Origin: Clostridia bacterium | GTDB taxonomy: Bacteria; Bacillota; Clostridia; Christensenellales; CAG-1252 | Direction: 5' to 3' | Length of the DNA: 6,235 nucleotides | NCBI GenBank assembly: GCA_017615495.1 | Contig: JAGAAA010000135.1 | Coordinates: 1-6,235 of the forward strand | Part shown: piece by piece, positions 1-5,633 of the stretch | Layout: each line of letters starts with the position of its first letter | Numbering within the stretch: the first letter of the stretch is position 1 | The notes under the pieces: model-generated | What the model saw: the letters and a program-made list of their open reading frames with translations, nothing else | Told to the model about the DNA's origin: nothing | The model's database searches: none | Made by a program: the position numbers and the translations under genes

Positions 1-1071
1 GATCACGACGTCTTCGCCGTCCTCCACCATCCTCTTTGCCCTGTTGAGCACGAGTTCCGCAACCTTGATATGGTTGTCGCTCTCCTCGTCGAAGGTGCTG
101 TAAATGACCTCGCCTTTGATGCTACGCTGCATATCGGTCACTTCCTCCGGGCGCTCGTCGATCAAAAGCACCATCAGCTTAACTTCGGGGGAGTTTTCCG
201 AAATGGAATTGGCGATCATCTTCAAAAGGGTGGTCTTACCTGCCTTAGGCGGCGAGACGACCATTGCGCGCTGACCTTTGCCGATGGGGGCGATGAGGTC
301 GATGGCTCTTGCGGCAAGTTCGTTTCTCTTGCCGGGGATCTCCAAGCGCAAACGCTCGTTGGGGAAGATGGGGGTCAGGTCGTCGAATCTCGGACGGGAA
401 AGCGCGTATTCCACGCTCTTGTGGTTGACTTCGATGATGGCTTCCACTGCGGGCGGCTTGCCCTCTGCGGTGGCGCGGCAATACGCCGTCACGTAATCGC
501 CGGGGCGAAGCCCGCTCCTCTTGATCTTTTGCGTGGGAACGTAGCTATCCTTAAAACTGTTTCTGAAATTGCTTGCGCGGAGGAAGCCGTAGCCGTCGGG
601 CAGTATCTCCAAAATGCCCGAACGCACCTCGCATCCGAGAAGATTGTTTTTTTCATCCCCTTCGTTGAAGGTCTCGGCGGTGGTCTTTTGGTCGCCGTAA
701 GAGGATTTATCCCCCTGCTCGCGCCAATCGCCGAACCTGCGCCTGTTGTCAAGGGGCTTTCTCTGTTGCGGGATGTAGGTGCGGAAAGCGGGAGCCTTGC
801 GCTCCTCGGTCTTTTCCGCCGCGGGTTGAACTTCCTGCGCCGGAATAAAGGTGGCGGATGCGGAAGCCTTGGGCGGGCGGCCCGCCTTTCTTACCTTTTG
901 CGGTTCCGCCTTGCCGTCGCGAATGTCGAGAATACAATCGATCATCTCTTGCTTCTTCAGGGACGTGGGATGCGGTACGCCAACCTCGCGGGCAAACGTC
1001 CTGATCTCGTGGATGCCCATATTATCGAGATAATCTCTCGTAATTTCTTTCAAATCAATCGTAATAGCCAT
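1..1071 (-). CDS. rho: Transcription termination factor Rho, N-terminal 357 residues (3' end cut by window edge)
   Basis: Rho is a hexameric RNA-dependent ATPase/helicase that loads on nascent RNA and releases RNA polymerase. The frame is open to base 1, so the C-terminal part is outside the window. Visible order: a Rho_N (SAP-like) domain at residues ~1-50; a charged, low-complexity linker at ~51-145 with an AT-hook-like GRPPK at 65-69; the cold-shock-like primary RNA-binding domain at ~146-220 (SGILEILPDGYGFLRASN); then the ATPase core. Walker A is GKGQRAMVVSPPKAGKT at 264-280 (catalytic Lys279) and Walker B is LMVLLIDERPEEV at 299-311. The Lys and Asp-Glu-Arg residues that contact bicyclomycin in E. 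coli Rho are present in this part. The start is ATG at 1071, preceded by GGAGGG with a 6-base spacer. It follows the MBL gene by 146 bases and probably has its own promoter. Identification is certain from the conserved core. Confidence 0.97.
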   Translation of the reverse strand, partial: MAITIDLKEITRDYLDNMGIHEIRTFAREVGVPHPTSLKKQEMIDCILDIRDGKAEPQKVRKAGRPPKASASATFIPAQEVQPAAEKTEERKAPAFRTYIPQQRKPLDNRRRFGDWREQGDKSSYGDQKTTAETFNEGDEKNNLLGCEVRSGILEILPDGYGFLRASNFRNSFKDSYVPTQKIKRSGLRPGDYVTAYCRATAEGKPPAVEAIIEVNHKSVEYALSRPRFDDLTPIFPNERLRLEIPGKRNELAARAIDLIAPIGKGQRAMVVSPPKAGKTTLLKMIANSISENSPEVKLMVLLIDERPEEVTDMQRSIKGEVIYSTFDEESDNHIKVAELVLNRAKRMVEDGEDVVI

Positions 1072-1077
1072 AAAAAA

Positions 1078-1083
1078 CCCTCC
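1078..1083 (-). promoter_or_regulatory. Ribosome binding site of rho
   Basis: GGAGGG on the minus strand is separated by six T residues from the ATG at 1071. It fixes the rho start and excludes downstream in-frame methionines such as Met18. Confidence 0.85.
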
Positions 1084-1111
1084 AAAAACTGCAAAAAAAT
1101 ATTGCAAAACT

Positions 1112-1117
1112 ATTATA
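1112..1117 (-). promoter_or_regulatory. Candidate -10 box of a rho promoter
   Basis: A perfect TATAAT on the minus strand lies 40 bases upstream of the rho ATG. This predicts a start site near 1105 and a short, U-rich leader of about 34 bases. No good -35 is visible at 16-18 bases: the best is TCTAAA at 1134-1139, with 3 of 6 matches, and no extended TG is present. The promoter is therefore plausible but weakly supported. Readthrough from the upstream operon is the alternative source of rho mRNA. Confidence 0.45.
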
Positions 1118-1205
1118 TGTCTTTAAAATCTCCTTTAGACGATACTCGACCGCCGTAAATTATCGCGCAGACTATGAGCGCGCTATTCACTTTTGTATGC
1201 AGTAT

Positions 1206-1228
1206 TGACGTAAACCGTCAGTTTTTTT
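1206..1228 (+). terminator. Possible short intrinsic terminator on the plus strand (antisense to the genes)
   Basis: On the plus strand TGACG (1206-1210) and CGTCA (1216-1220) form a 5-bp stem around a TAAAC loop. A flanking T-G wobble may extend it. One G and then seven T residues (1222-1228) follow. The layout is that of an intrinsic terminator for rightward transcription, but the stem is short. On the minus strand, where the genes are transcribed, the same element has an A-tract before it and no U-tract after it. It overlaps the stop codon of the MBL gene. Confidence 0.3.
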
Positions 1229-1868
1229 CAAAACAAATGACTTTCATAGAGTACTCGTCGTCAAAGTCCGAGCGATCGAACTCAACCTTTCCGTCCGAAA
1301 CGTACTCCACGTCGTCTTTGTCAAAATAATCGAGGAAAGAATCCACCCCTTCGATATCAATATTGACGTCGTCGGTTTTGTAGTGCATGGGAATGATCAC
1401 GCTGGGCATCAAACGATCGACGTACTCTTTTGCTACTTCCGCGTCGATGGTGTAGTTGCCGCCGACCGGGACCAGCAGGATATCCACCGGTCCGATCGCT
1501 TCGATCATCATGGGAGAAGGACCGTGACCAACGTCGCCGAGATGGCAAACGTTGACGCCGTCCATACGAATGTTAAAGATCACGTTCATCCCTCTGTGCT
1601 TGCCGTCGTGATCGTCGTGGTAGGTGTTCAATCCGAAGATCTGCACCCCTTTTACGTCGTGCAGCCCCGGCTTGTCGATAACCATAGGATGGCCGGAAAC
1701 GGCGCCCACGTTGTTGTGGTCGTAATGCGCATGGCTTACGGTGACCACGTCCGCGCTGACGGGAGGAAGAGAGATACCTATTTCACTTGAGTAGGGGTCG
1801 GTGATAACCGTCGTACCGGTGCTTTCTTGCAAGAGGAAGCACGAATGCCCAAGCGGTGTAATGATCAT
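1218..1868 (-). CDS. UlaG-like metallo-beta-lactamase-fold metal-dependent hydrolase (216 aa)
   Basis: This is a predicted cytoplasmic metal-dependent hydrolase of the metallo-beta-lactamase superfamily, UlaG-like/Lactamase_B_3 branch; the substrate cannot be read from the sequence. Visible metal-site motifs are the N-terminal LGHSCFLLQ (6-14), HAHYDH at 46-51 (the HxHxDH motif), a His-rich segment HDDHDGKHRGMN at 84-95, HLGDVGH at 109-115 and PMHY at 160-163 (metal-ligand His162). The VPVGGNYTID segment (133-142) is typical of this branch. The C-terminal ~40 residues are rich in Asp and Glu. There is no signal peptide. The length fits the family. The ATG at 1868 is preceded by AAGGAG at a 6-base spacing, and the stop TAA of the upstream PRPP-synthetase-like gene lies inside TAAGGAG, so this is the last gene of a three-gene operon and is probably translationally coupled. 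Fold assignment is very secure; activity is unknown. Confidence 0.9.
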   Translation of the reverse strand: MIITPLGHSCFLLQESTGTTVITDPYSSEIGISLPPVSADVVTVSHAHYDHNNVGAVSGHPMVIDKPGLHDVKGVQIFGLNTYHDDHDGKHRGMNVIFNIRMDGVNVCHLGDVGHGPSPMMIEAIGPVDILLVPVGGNYTIDAEVAKEYVDRLMPSVIIPMHYKTDDVNIDIEGVDSFLDYFDKDDVEYVSDGKVEFDRSDFDDEYSMKVICFEKN

Positions 1869-1874
1869 AAAAAA

Positions 1875-1881
1875 CTCCTTA
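1875..1881 (-). promoter_or_regulatory. Ribosome binding site overlapping the upstream stop codon (TAAGGAG)
   Basis: The minus-strand heptamer TAAGGAG contains both the TAA stop of the PRPP-synthetase-like gene (1879-1881) and the Shine-Dalgarno of the MBL gene, six bases before its ATG. This arrangement favours termination-reinitiation coupling of the two genes. Confidence 0.85.
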
Positions 1882-3045
1882 TTTGTTTTTGTACTTGTCC
1901 ACGAGCTCGACGATCTTGTCGTGGGGGTCCAAAAGCTTGCTCACGGAGCACTTTTGGTGGGTGGCGCTGATGATATACGCGCCGTACTTCGCCATATTTG
2001 CTTCGATAAACCAAGGCTCCTGACGGAGTTCCTCGGGAACGTAAGTCAAGTTGGTGGTGATGACCGCGTTGAACAAGCCCTTTTCATACGCGTCGCGGAA
2101 CTTTGCGATACCTTCGGTAAAGAGCCCGAACGTAGCGGAAAGGAAGATGCGGTTTGCGCCCTTCTCTTTCAAGTGAGAAGCAAGGTTGATCAAGCTGTCG
2201 CCCGTGGCGATGAGGTCATCCGCCACGAAGACGTCCATACCCATCGGGGAATCGCCGATGTACTCGTGAGCGATGATCGGGTTCCTGCCGTTGACGACGA
2301 CGGAGTAGTCGCGCCTCTTGTAGAACATACCGAGGTCCAACCCGAGGATGGATGCGTAGTAAGTGTTTCTGTTCATTGCGCCTTCATCCGGGCTGACGAT
2401 CATAAAGTGATCCTTGTCCAAGAGAAGGTCGTCAAAACGCTTCAACAGCGCCTTGATGATCTGGTAAGAGGGCATGTAGTTATCAAAGCCCATAAGCGGC
2501 GTTGCGTTTTGCACGCGGGGATCGTGCGCATCGAAGGTTATGAGTTCGGTCACGCCCAAGGATTCAAGCTCCTGCAACATCATCGCGCAGTCCAACGACT
2601 CGCGAGCGCTGCGCTTGTGCTGCCTGCCGCCGTACAAAATTGGCATCAACACGGTGATGGAATTCGCCTTGCCGCCGATGGCGGAAATGATCCTCTTCAA
2701 ATCGGCATAGTGATCGTCCGGGGACATCGGCACGTTCATACCGTACATATTGTAACGGATGCTGTAGTTGCCCACGTCGCAGATGATAAAGATGTCCATA
2801 CCGCGAACGGATTCCTTGATGAGCGCCTTAGCGTCGCCCGAGGTAAAACGCAAGCAGCCGTGCTCGATCAAGAAGGTCTTTTTATCAAAAGACTTGCCGT
2901 GCTTTGCCGCTTCCTCATTATACCATTGCACGAGATATTTGTCAATGCGCTCGCCAAGCTCCTGCGCTCCGGCCATCGCAATGATCCCCATCTCGGGAAA
3001 GTGTGCTTCGAAATCAAACGCTTTTTCAAGAAATGATGTTGACAT
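1879..3045 (-). CDS. Long, divergent ribose-phosphate pyrophosphokinase (PRPP synthetase)-like protein (388 aa)
   Basis: This is a homologue of ribose-phosphate diphosphokinase, which makes PRPP from ribose 5-phosphate and ATP in the cytoplasm. Equivalents of the family landmarks appear in order: a catalytic flexible-loop region GGRQHKRSARES (139-150, compare canonical ARQDRK..REP), FDAHDPRVQN (171-180, compare the canonical DLHxxQIQGFF metal-binding signature), IVSPDEGAMNR (216-226), and a PRPP-binding loop VFVADDLIATGDSL (272-285). Classical Prs proteins are about 315 residues; this one has extra sequence in the N-terminal half and at the C-terminus, and its active-site loops are non-canonical. 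It may be a lineage-specific Prs class or a related phosphoribosyl enzyme. The start at 3045 is chosen because GGAGG lies 5 bases upstream; the frame is open further to 3117, but that stretch overlaps the preceding gene and has no comparable site. It sits 16 bases after the DUF1846 gene and 10 before the MBL gene. Confidence 0.85.
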   Translation of the reverse strand: MSTSFLEKAFDFEAHFPEMGIIAMAGAQELGERIDKYLVQWYNEEAAKHGKSFDKKTFLIEHGCLRFTSGDAKALIKESVRGMDIFIICDVGNYSIRYNMYGMNVPMSPDDHYADLKRIISAIGGKANSITVLMPILYGGRQHKRSARESLDCAMMLQELESLGVTELITFDAHDPRVQNATPLMGFDNYMPSYQIIKALLKRFDDLLLDKDHFMIVSPDEGAMNRNTYYASILGLDLGMFYKRRDYSVVVNGRNPIIAHEYIGDSPMGMDVFVADDLIATGDSLINLASHLKEKGANRIFLSATFGLFTEGIAKFRDAYEKGLFNAVITTNLTYVPEELRQEPWFIEANMAKYGAYIISATHQKCSVSKLLDPHDKIVELVDKYKNK

Positions 3046-3050
3046 AGGTA

Positions 3051-3055
3051 CCTCC
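3051..3055 (-). promoter_or_regulatory. Ribosome binding site deciding the PRPP-synthetase-like start
   Basis: GGAGG followed by TACCT and then ATG at 3045. It lies in the 16-base gap after the DUF1846 stop codon and argues against the longer upstream start at 3117. Confidence 0.8.
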
Positions 3056-3061
3056 GATTGA

Positions 3062-4540
3062 TTACATGTATAAATTTGCGTCCGGGAATTCCGGTTCGCA
3101 AGTAAGATTGATGCCAAGGCGCTTGAACAACCTTTCGTCCGTTGCGCTCAAAATGCAAGTGGAATGCGCTTCGCAACCCTTCAAGTCCTTAAGATGCTGC
3201 ACGGCAAGCTCCGCCGCGTGGTTGCTGGTTTGGCTGACGACAAGCGCCATCAAAACCTCCGAGGGATTGAGTTGGTAGTGCATTTCCTTGTACGTTTTCT
3301 TTTTCAAAGAAACCATCGGGCGAATGACCGCCGGCGCGATCAGTTTGATGGGGTCGGCAATGCCCGCGAGGACTTTGATGCCGTTTAACAGCGCCGAAGA
3401 CGCCGCCTCGAGGTCGTCCGTGGTCTTGCCCGTGACGATCTGCCCGTCGGGAAGCTCCAACGAAACGACGTGCTTGCCGCACTTCTGCGCCTTCTCCAAG
3501 GCGGGAGCGACGACCTTTCTGTCCGCGGTGGAAAGCCCCAGCTCGCTGAGAAGGATCTCAAGCTTTTTGATGGTGTCCATTTCCGCCAAACCTTGCTTGT
3601 AGTAGCAAAGGGTCTGATAGTATCTGCGGATGATCTCCTGCTTTGCGGCGGCTTGCACGACTTCGTCGTCCACGATGCCGAAGCCCGCCATATTCACGCC
3701 CATATCGGTGGGGGATTGGTACTTGCATTCGCCGAGGATGCGCGTCAAGATCGCCTTCACCACGGGGAAAACCTCGATGTCACGGTTATAGTTTACCGTC
3801 TTGACGCCGTAGGCTTCCAAGTGGAAGTGGTCGATCATGTTGACGTCCTTTAAGTCCGCCGTTGCCGCCTCGTAAGCGACGTTGACGGGATGCTTCAGAG
3901 GAATGTTCCAGATCGGGAAAGTTTCAAACTTGGCGTAGCCGGCTTTGACCCCCCTCTTGCTCTCGTGATAGAGCTGGCAAAGACAGGTTGCCATCTTGCC
4001 GCTGCCCGGACCGGGAGCGGTGACGACGATCAAGGGACGTTCGGTTTCGATGTACGGGTTTTGACCGTAGCCCTCGTCCGAAACGATGGTGTTTACGTCG
4101 GTGGGGTAACCCTTGGTGCGGGTGTGGATGTACACCTTTTCACCACGGAGCTCAAGCTTCTTTTTGAAGAGGTCCGCCGCGGGCTGACCTTCGTATTGCG
4201 TGATGACGATACTGCCCACGAAAATACCCAAAGCGCGGATGTTGTCGATGGTGCGCATCACGTCGTGACCGTAGTCGATGCCCATATCGGCGCGGATCTT
4301 GTTCTTTTGAAGGTCCGCCGCGTTGACCGCCATGATAAGCTCCGCCTTATCCTTGAGTTTTTGCAACAATTTGACCTTGGCGTTTACGTCAAACCCGGGC
4401 AAAACACGCGAAGCGTGATAGTCGTCGAACAGCTTGCCGCCAAACTCAAGATACAACTTGCCGCCGAAGCTGTTGATGCGTTCGATAATTGCTTGGGATT
4501 GCTTTTTTACGTACAATGCGTTGTCAAAACCGATCTTCAT
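3062..4540 (-). CDS. DUF1846 / UPF0371 family protein (492 aa)
   Basis: This is a full-length member of the UPF0371 (DUF1846) family, whose biochemical function I do not know. It matches remembered streptococcal homologues almost segment by segment: GGKLYLEFGGKLFDDYHASR (26-45), VVITQYEGQPAAD, KGYPTD, VVTAPGPGSGKMATCL (172-187), GYAKFETFPIWNIPLKHPVN (201-220), YEAATADLKDVNMID (223-237), YNRDIEVFPV, SPTDMGVNMAGF (276-287), EIIRRYYQT, LPDGQIVTGK and EAHSTCIL near the C-terminus. The family is about 490-500 residues, so it is complete. The Gly-rich APGPGSGK loop resembles a nucleotide- or phosphate-binding loop but does not match Walker A exactly. No signal peptide or membrane span is seen, so it is likely cytoplasmic. 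The ATG at 4540 is preferred over an in-frame TTG at 4555 because CAGG lies just upstream at 8 bases. It is the first gene of the operon, about 65 bases after the inferred transcription start. Confidence 0.93.
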   Translation of the reverse strand: MKIGFDNALYVKKQSQAIIERINSFGGKLYLEFGGKLFDDYHASRVLPGFDVNAKVKLLQKLKDKAELIMAVNAADLQKNKIRADMGIDYGHDVMRTIDNIRALGIFVGSIVITQYEGQPAADLFKKKLELRGEKVYIHTRTKGYPTDVNTIVSDEGYGQNPYIETERPLIVVTAPGPGSGKMATCLCQLYHESKRGVKAGYAKFETFPIWNIPLKHPVNVAYEAATADLKDVNMIDHFHLEAYGVKTVNYNRDIEVFPVVKAILTRILGECKYQSPTDMGVNMAGFGIVDDEVVQAAAKQEIIRRYYQTLCYYKQGLAEMDTIKKLEILLSELGLSTADRKVVAPALEKAQKCGKHVVSLELPDGQIVTGKTTDDLEAASSALLNGIKVLAGIADPIKLIAPAVIRPMVSLKKKTYKEMHYQLNPSEVLMALVVSQTSNHAAELAVQHLKDLKGCEAHSTCILSATDERLFKRLGINLTCEPEFPDANLYM

Positions 4541-4570
4541 AAGTGTTACCTGCAAAAAGCTGAAATTGGT

Positions 4571-4601
4571 GTCGCGGAAACGGGAACTCCCCGCTCTCGA
4601 C
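4571..4601 (-). other. GC-rich stem-loop in the operon leader
   Basis: In the minus-strand leader, GTC...GAC and GCGG...CCGC can pair, with a second option CGGG-GAGTT-CCCG inside. The element begins within about five bases of the predicted transcription start, so it could be a 5'-end mRNA hairpin or an operator. Pairing is short and interrupted; no known riboswitch is recognised. Confidence 0.3.
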
Positions 4602-4611
4602 CTCGTTTATG

Positions 4612-4641
4612 AGTATAGCATTACGATTGATTTTTTGTCAA
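4612..4641 (-). promoter_or_regulatory. Strong sigma-A-type promoter of the DUF1846 / PRPP-synthetase-like / MBL operon
   Basis: On the minus strand a perfect -35 TTGACA (4636-4641) is followed by an 18-base A/T-rich spacer ending in TGC, then the -10 TATACT (4612-4617). The TG at the extended -10 position strengthens it. Transcription is predicted to start near 4605, giving a leader of about 65 bases before the DUF1846 ATG. It is the clearest promoter in the window and has the right place and direction for the three-gene operon. Confidence 0.85.
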
Positions 4642-4667
4642 GCGTTATCTATAGGATAAAGTGAAAG

Positions 4668-4696
4668 GAAACGAGTGAAATTTCGCTCCGCGTTTC
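4668..4696. other. Imperfect inverted repeat between the two operons, possible weak terminator
   Basis: GAAACG (4668-4673) pairs with CGTTTC (4691-4696). Inside, after a 3-base bulge, AGTGAAA faces TTTCGCT with one wobble in the plus-strand RNA and one mismatch in the minus-strand RNA. On the minus strand a T-rich but interrupted stretch (CTTTCACTTT) follows. It could end the acyltransferase transcript just before the next promoter, but it lacks a clean U-tract. Confidence 0.3.
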
Positions 4697-4732
4697 GAAA
4701 TATATAATATTAGGAACGCGCGACCTTTTTGC

Positions 4733-5632
4733 TTAAAAGATCACGAAATTGCCAAAGTCCACAAACAGCGCCGTCACCAGTGCCAAAAGCAACATATTGA
4801 CGATCTGATGGGTGATGACCACGAAGAGGGTGTGCCTGCCCGCCAAACGGAAAGGACGGTTCCAAGCGCCGTCTCCTTTGGGCAAAAGAGACTTGCCGCC
4901 GCCGTAAAAGAGGGTGACCACCGCCGCCCCGCCAAAGGCGTAGCCGAGGTACGGAAGCATCGGGAAGTAATCGCCGCCCGTCCATACGACCTCCGCAAAA
5001 TCCTCGTGCAAAAACATCAGCCATTGGTTTGCCTCCACTTCCGCCCTGCCGATCAGATAATACGCGAGGAACGAGAGCCCCGCCAGCGCCACGGAAGAGC
5101 TGAAGAAGACGACGTCCCCCTTCTTTTTTGCCAGGCGAGATAGCGCGTAAACCGCGCTGACGATCAAGGTGGCGAAGGAAAGCATATGCAACACGCCAAA
5201 AGTGATGATCTCCGACGGATCGATGATCTCAAGCATCGCGGCAAAATAGGTGCCAAGGGTGATGACCGCCGCGGCGAGGAAGGTCTTCATCGCGCGGGAA
5301 AGGTTGTCGCGGCTGAAAATGGTGCTGCCGCCGCATAAGCCGAAAAAGACGCACAAAGCAACGATCTGCACGACGTCGCGGGTGCGGCCGATCCAAGTAC
5401 CGCCGTGATCCCACCAATGGCAGGCAAAGCGCGCAATGACCGCCGCGGCGCCGCCTTGCTCGCGCCACACGTCGGAAAAGACGTACGCCAAATCGTACAT
5501 CAAATGATCGATACACATCAAGATGATTGCGAAACCACGAAGAAAATCAAGCTCCCAAATGCGCCGGCTCGGTCCCTTTTCGGCGGCGGGATAGTTTAAG
5601 ACGACTTCTCTTGACTCTCCTTTGAAAAACAT
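4733..5632 (-). CDS. Membrane acyltransferase of the HGSNAT-catalytic / DUF1624 type (299 aa)
   Basis: This is a predicted integral membrane protein related to the catalytic domain of heparan-alpha-glucosaminide N-acetyltransferase and bacterial DUF1624 proteins, which are thought to transfer acyl groups across the membrane to sugars; the substrate here is unknown. The family hallmark is at the N-terminus: RRIWELDFLRGFAIILMCID then His43 (24-43), with the conserved Asp29, Arg32-Gly33 and Asp42-His43. Further landmarks are GVLHMLSFA (147-155), DYFPMLPYLGYAFGG (221-235) and a final RLAGRHTLFVVITHQIV (262-278). About seven hydrophobic spans are seen at roughly 30-50, 86-103, 115-135, 142-163, 175-195, 223-243 and 267-290. 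The ATG at 5632 is preceded by AAGGA at 8 bases inside the end of the upstream gene; the upstream frame to 5698 only overlaps that gene. One base separates it from the upstream stop, so the pair is probably coupled. It ends about 190 bases before the next gene. Confidence 0.88.
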   Translation of the reverse strand: MFFKGESREVVLNYPAAEKGPSRRIWELDFLRGFAIILMCIDHLMYDLAYVFSDVWREQGGAAAVIARFACHWWDHGGTWIGRTRDVVQIVALCVFFGLCGGSTIFSRDNLSRAMKTFLAAAVITLGTYFAAMLEIIDPSEIITFGVLHMLSFATLIVSAVYALSRLAKKKGDVVFFSSSVALAGLSFLAYYLIGRAEVEANQWLMFLHEDFAEVVWTGGDYFPMLPYLGYAFGGAAVVTLFYGGGKSLLPKGDGAWNRPFRLAGRHTLFVVITHQIVNMLLLALVTALFVDFGNFVIF

Positions 5633-5633
5633 A

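Noticed and set aside
70..1158. Long plus-strand open frame of 362 codons opposite rho
   Set aside because: It lies antisense to an unmistakable rho frame, its translation shows no family motif, and it has no convincing ribosome binding site. It is a by-product of the codon bias of the real gene.
1164..1182. CGCGC-N9-GCGCG dyad between the MBL gene and rho as a terminator of the three-gene operon
   Set aside because: The stem is only 5 bp with a 9-base loop and is followed by ATAATTTACGG rather than a U-tract.
1801..3036. Plus-strand open frame of 411 codons opposite the PRPP-synthetase-like gene
   Set aside because: It is the reverse-complement shadow of a conserved gene, rich in His, Val and Asp as expected for antisense frames, with no recognisable domain.
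3046..3117. N-terminal extension of the PRPP-synthetase-like protein to 412 residues
   Set aside because: It would overlap the end of the DUF1846 gene and ignore the GGAGG placed 5 bases before the ATG at 3045.
3890..4612. Plus-strand open frame of 240 codons opposite DUF1846 that runs into the operon leader
   Set aside because: It is antisense to a strongly conserved protein and overlaps the leader and part of the -10 box of the operon promoter. No protein family is suggested by its translation.
4645..4659. Small inverted repeat TTATC-N5-GATAA just upstream of the operon -35 box
   Set aside because: The position would suit a regulator, but 5-bp AT-rich arms are expected by chance and nothing else supports it.
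4703..4708. TATAAT on the plus strand after the acyltransferase gene as a rightward promoter
   Set aside because: No -35 is present at 16-18 bases upstream, and transcription would run antisense into the acyltransferase gene.
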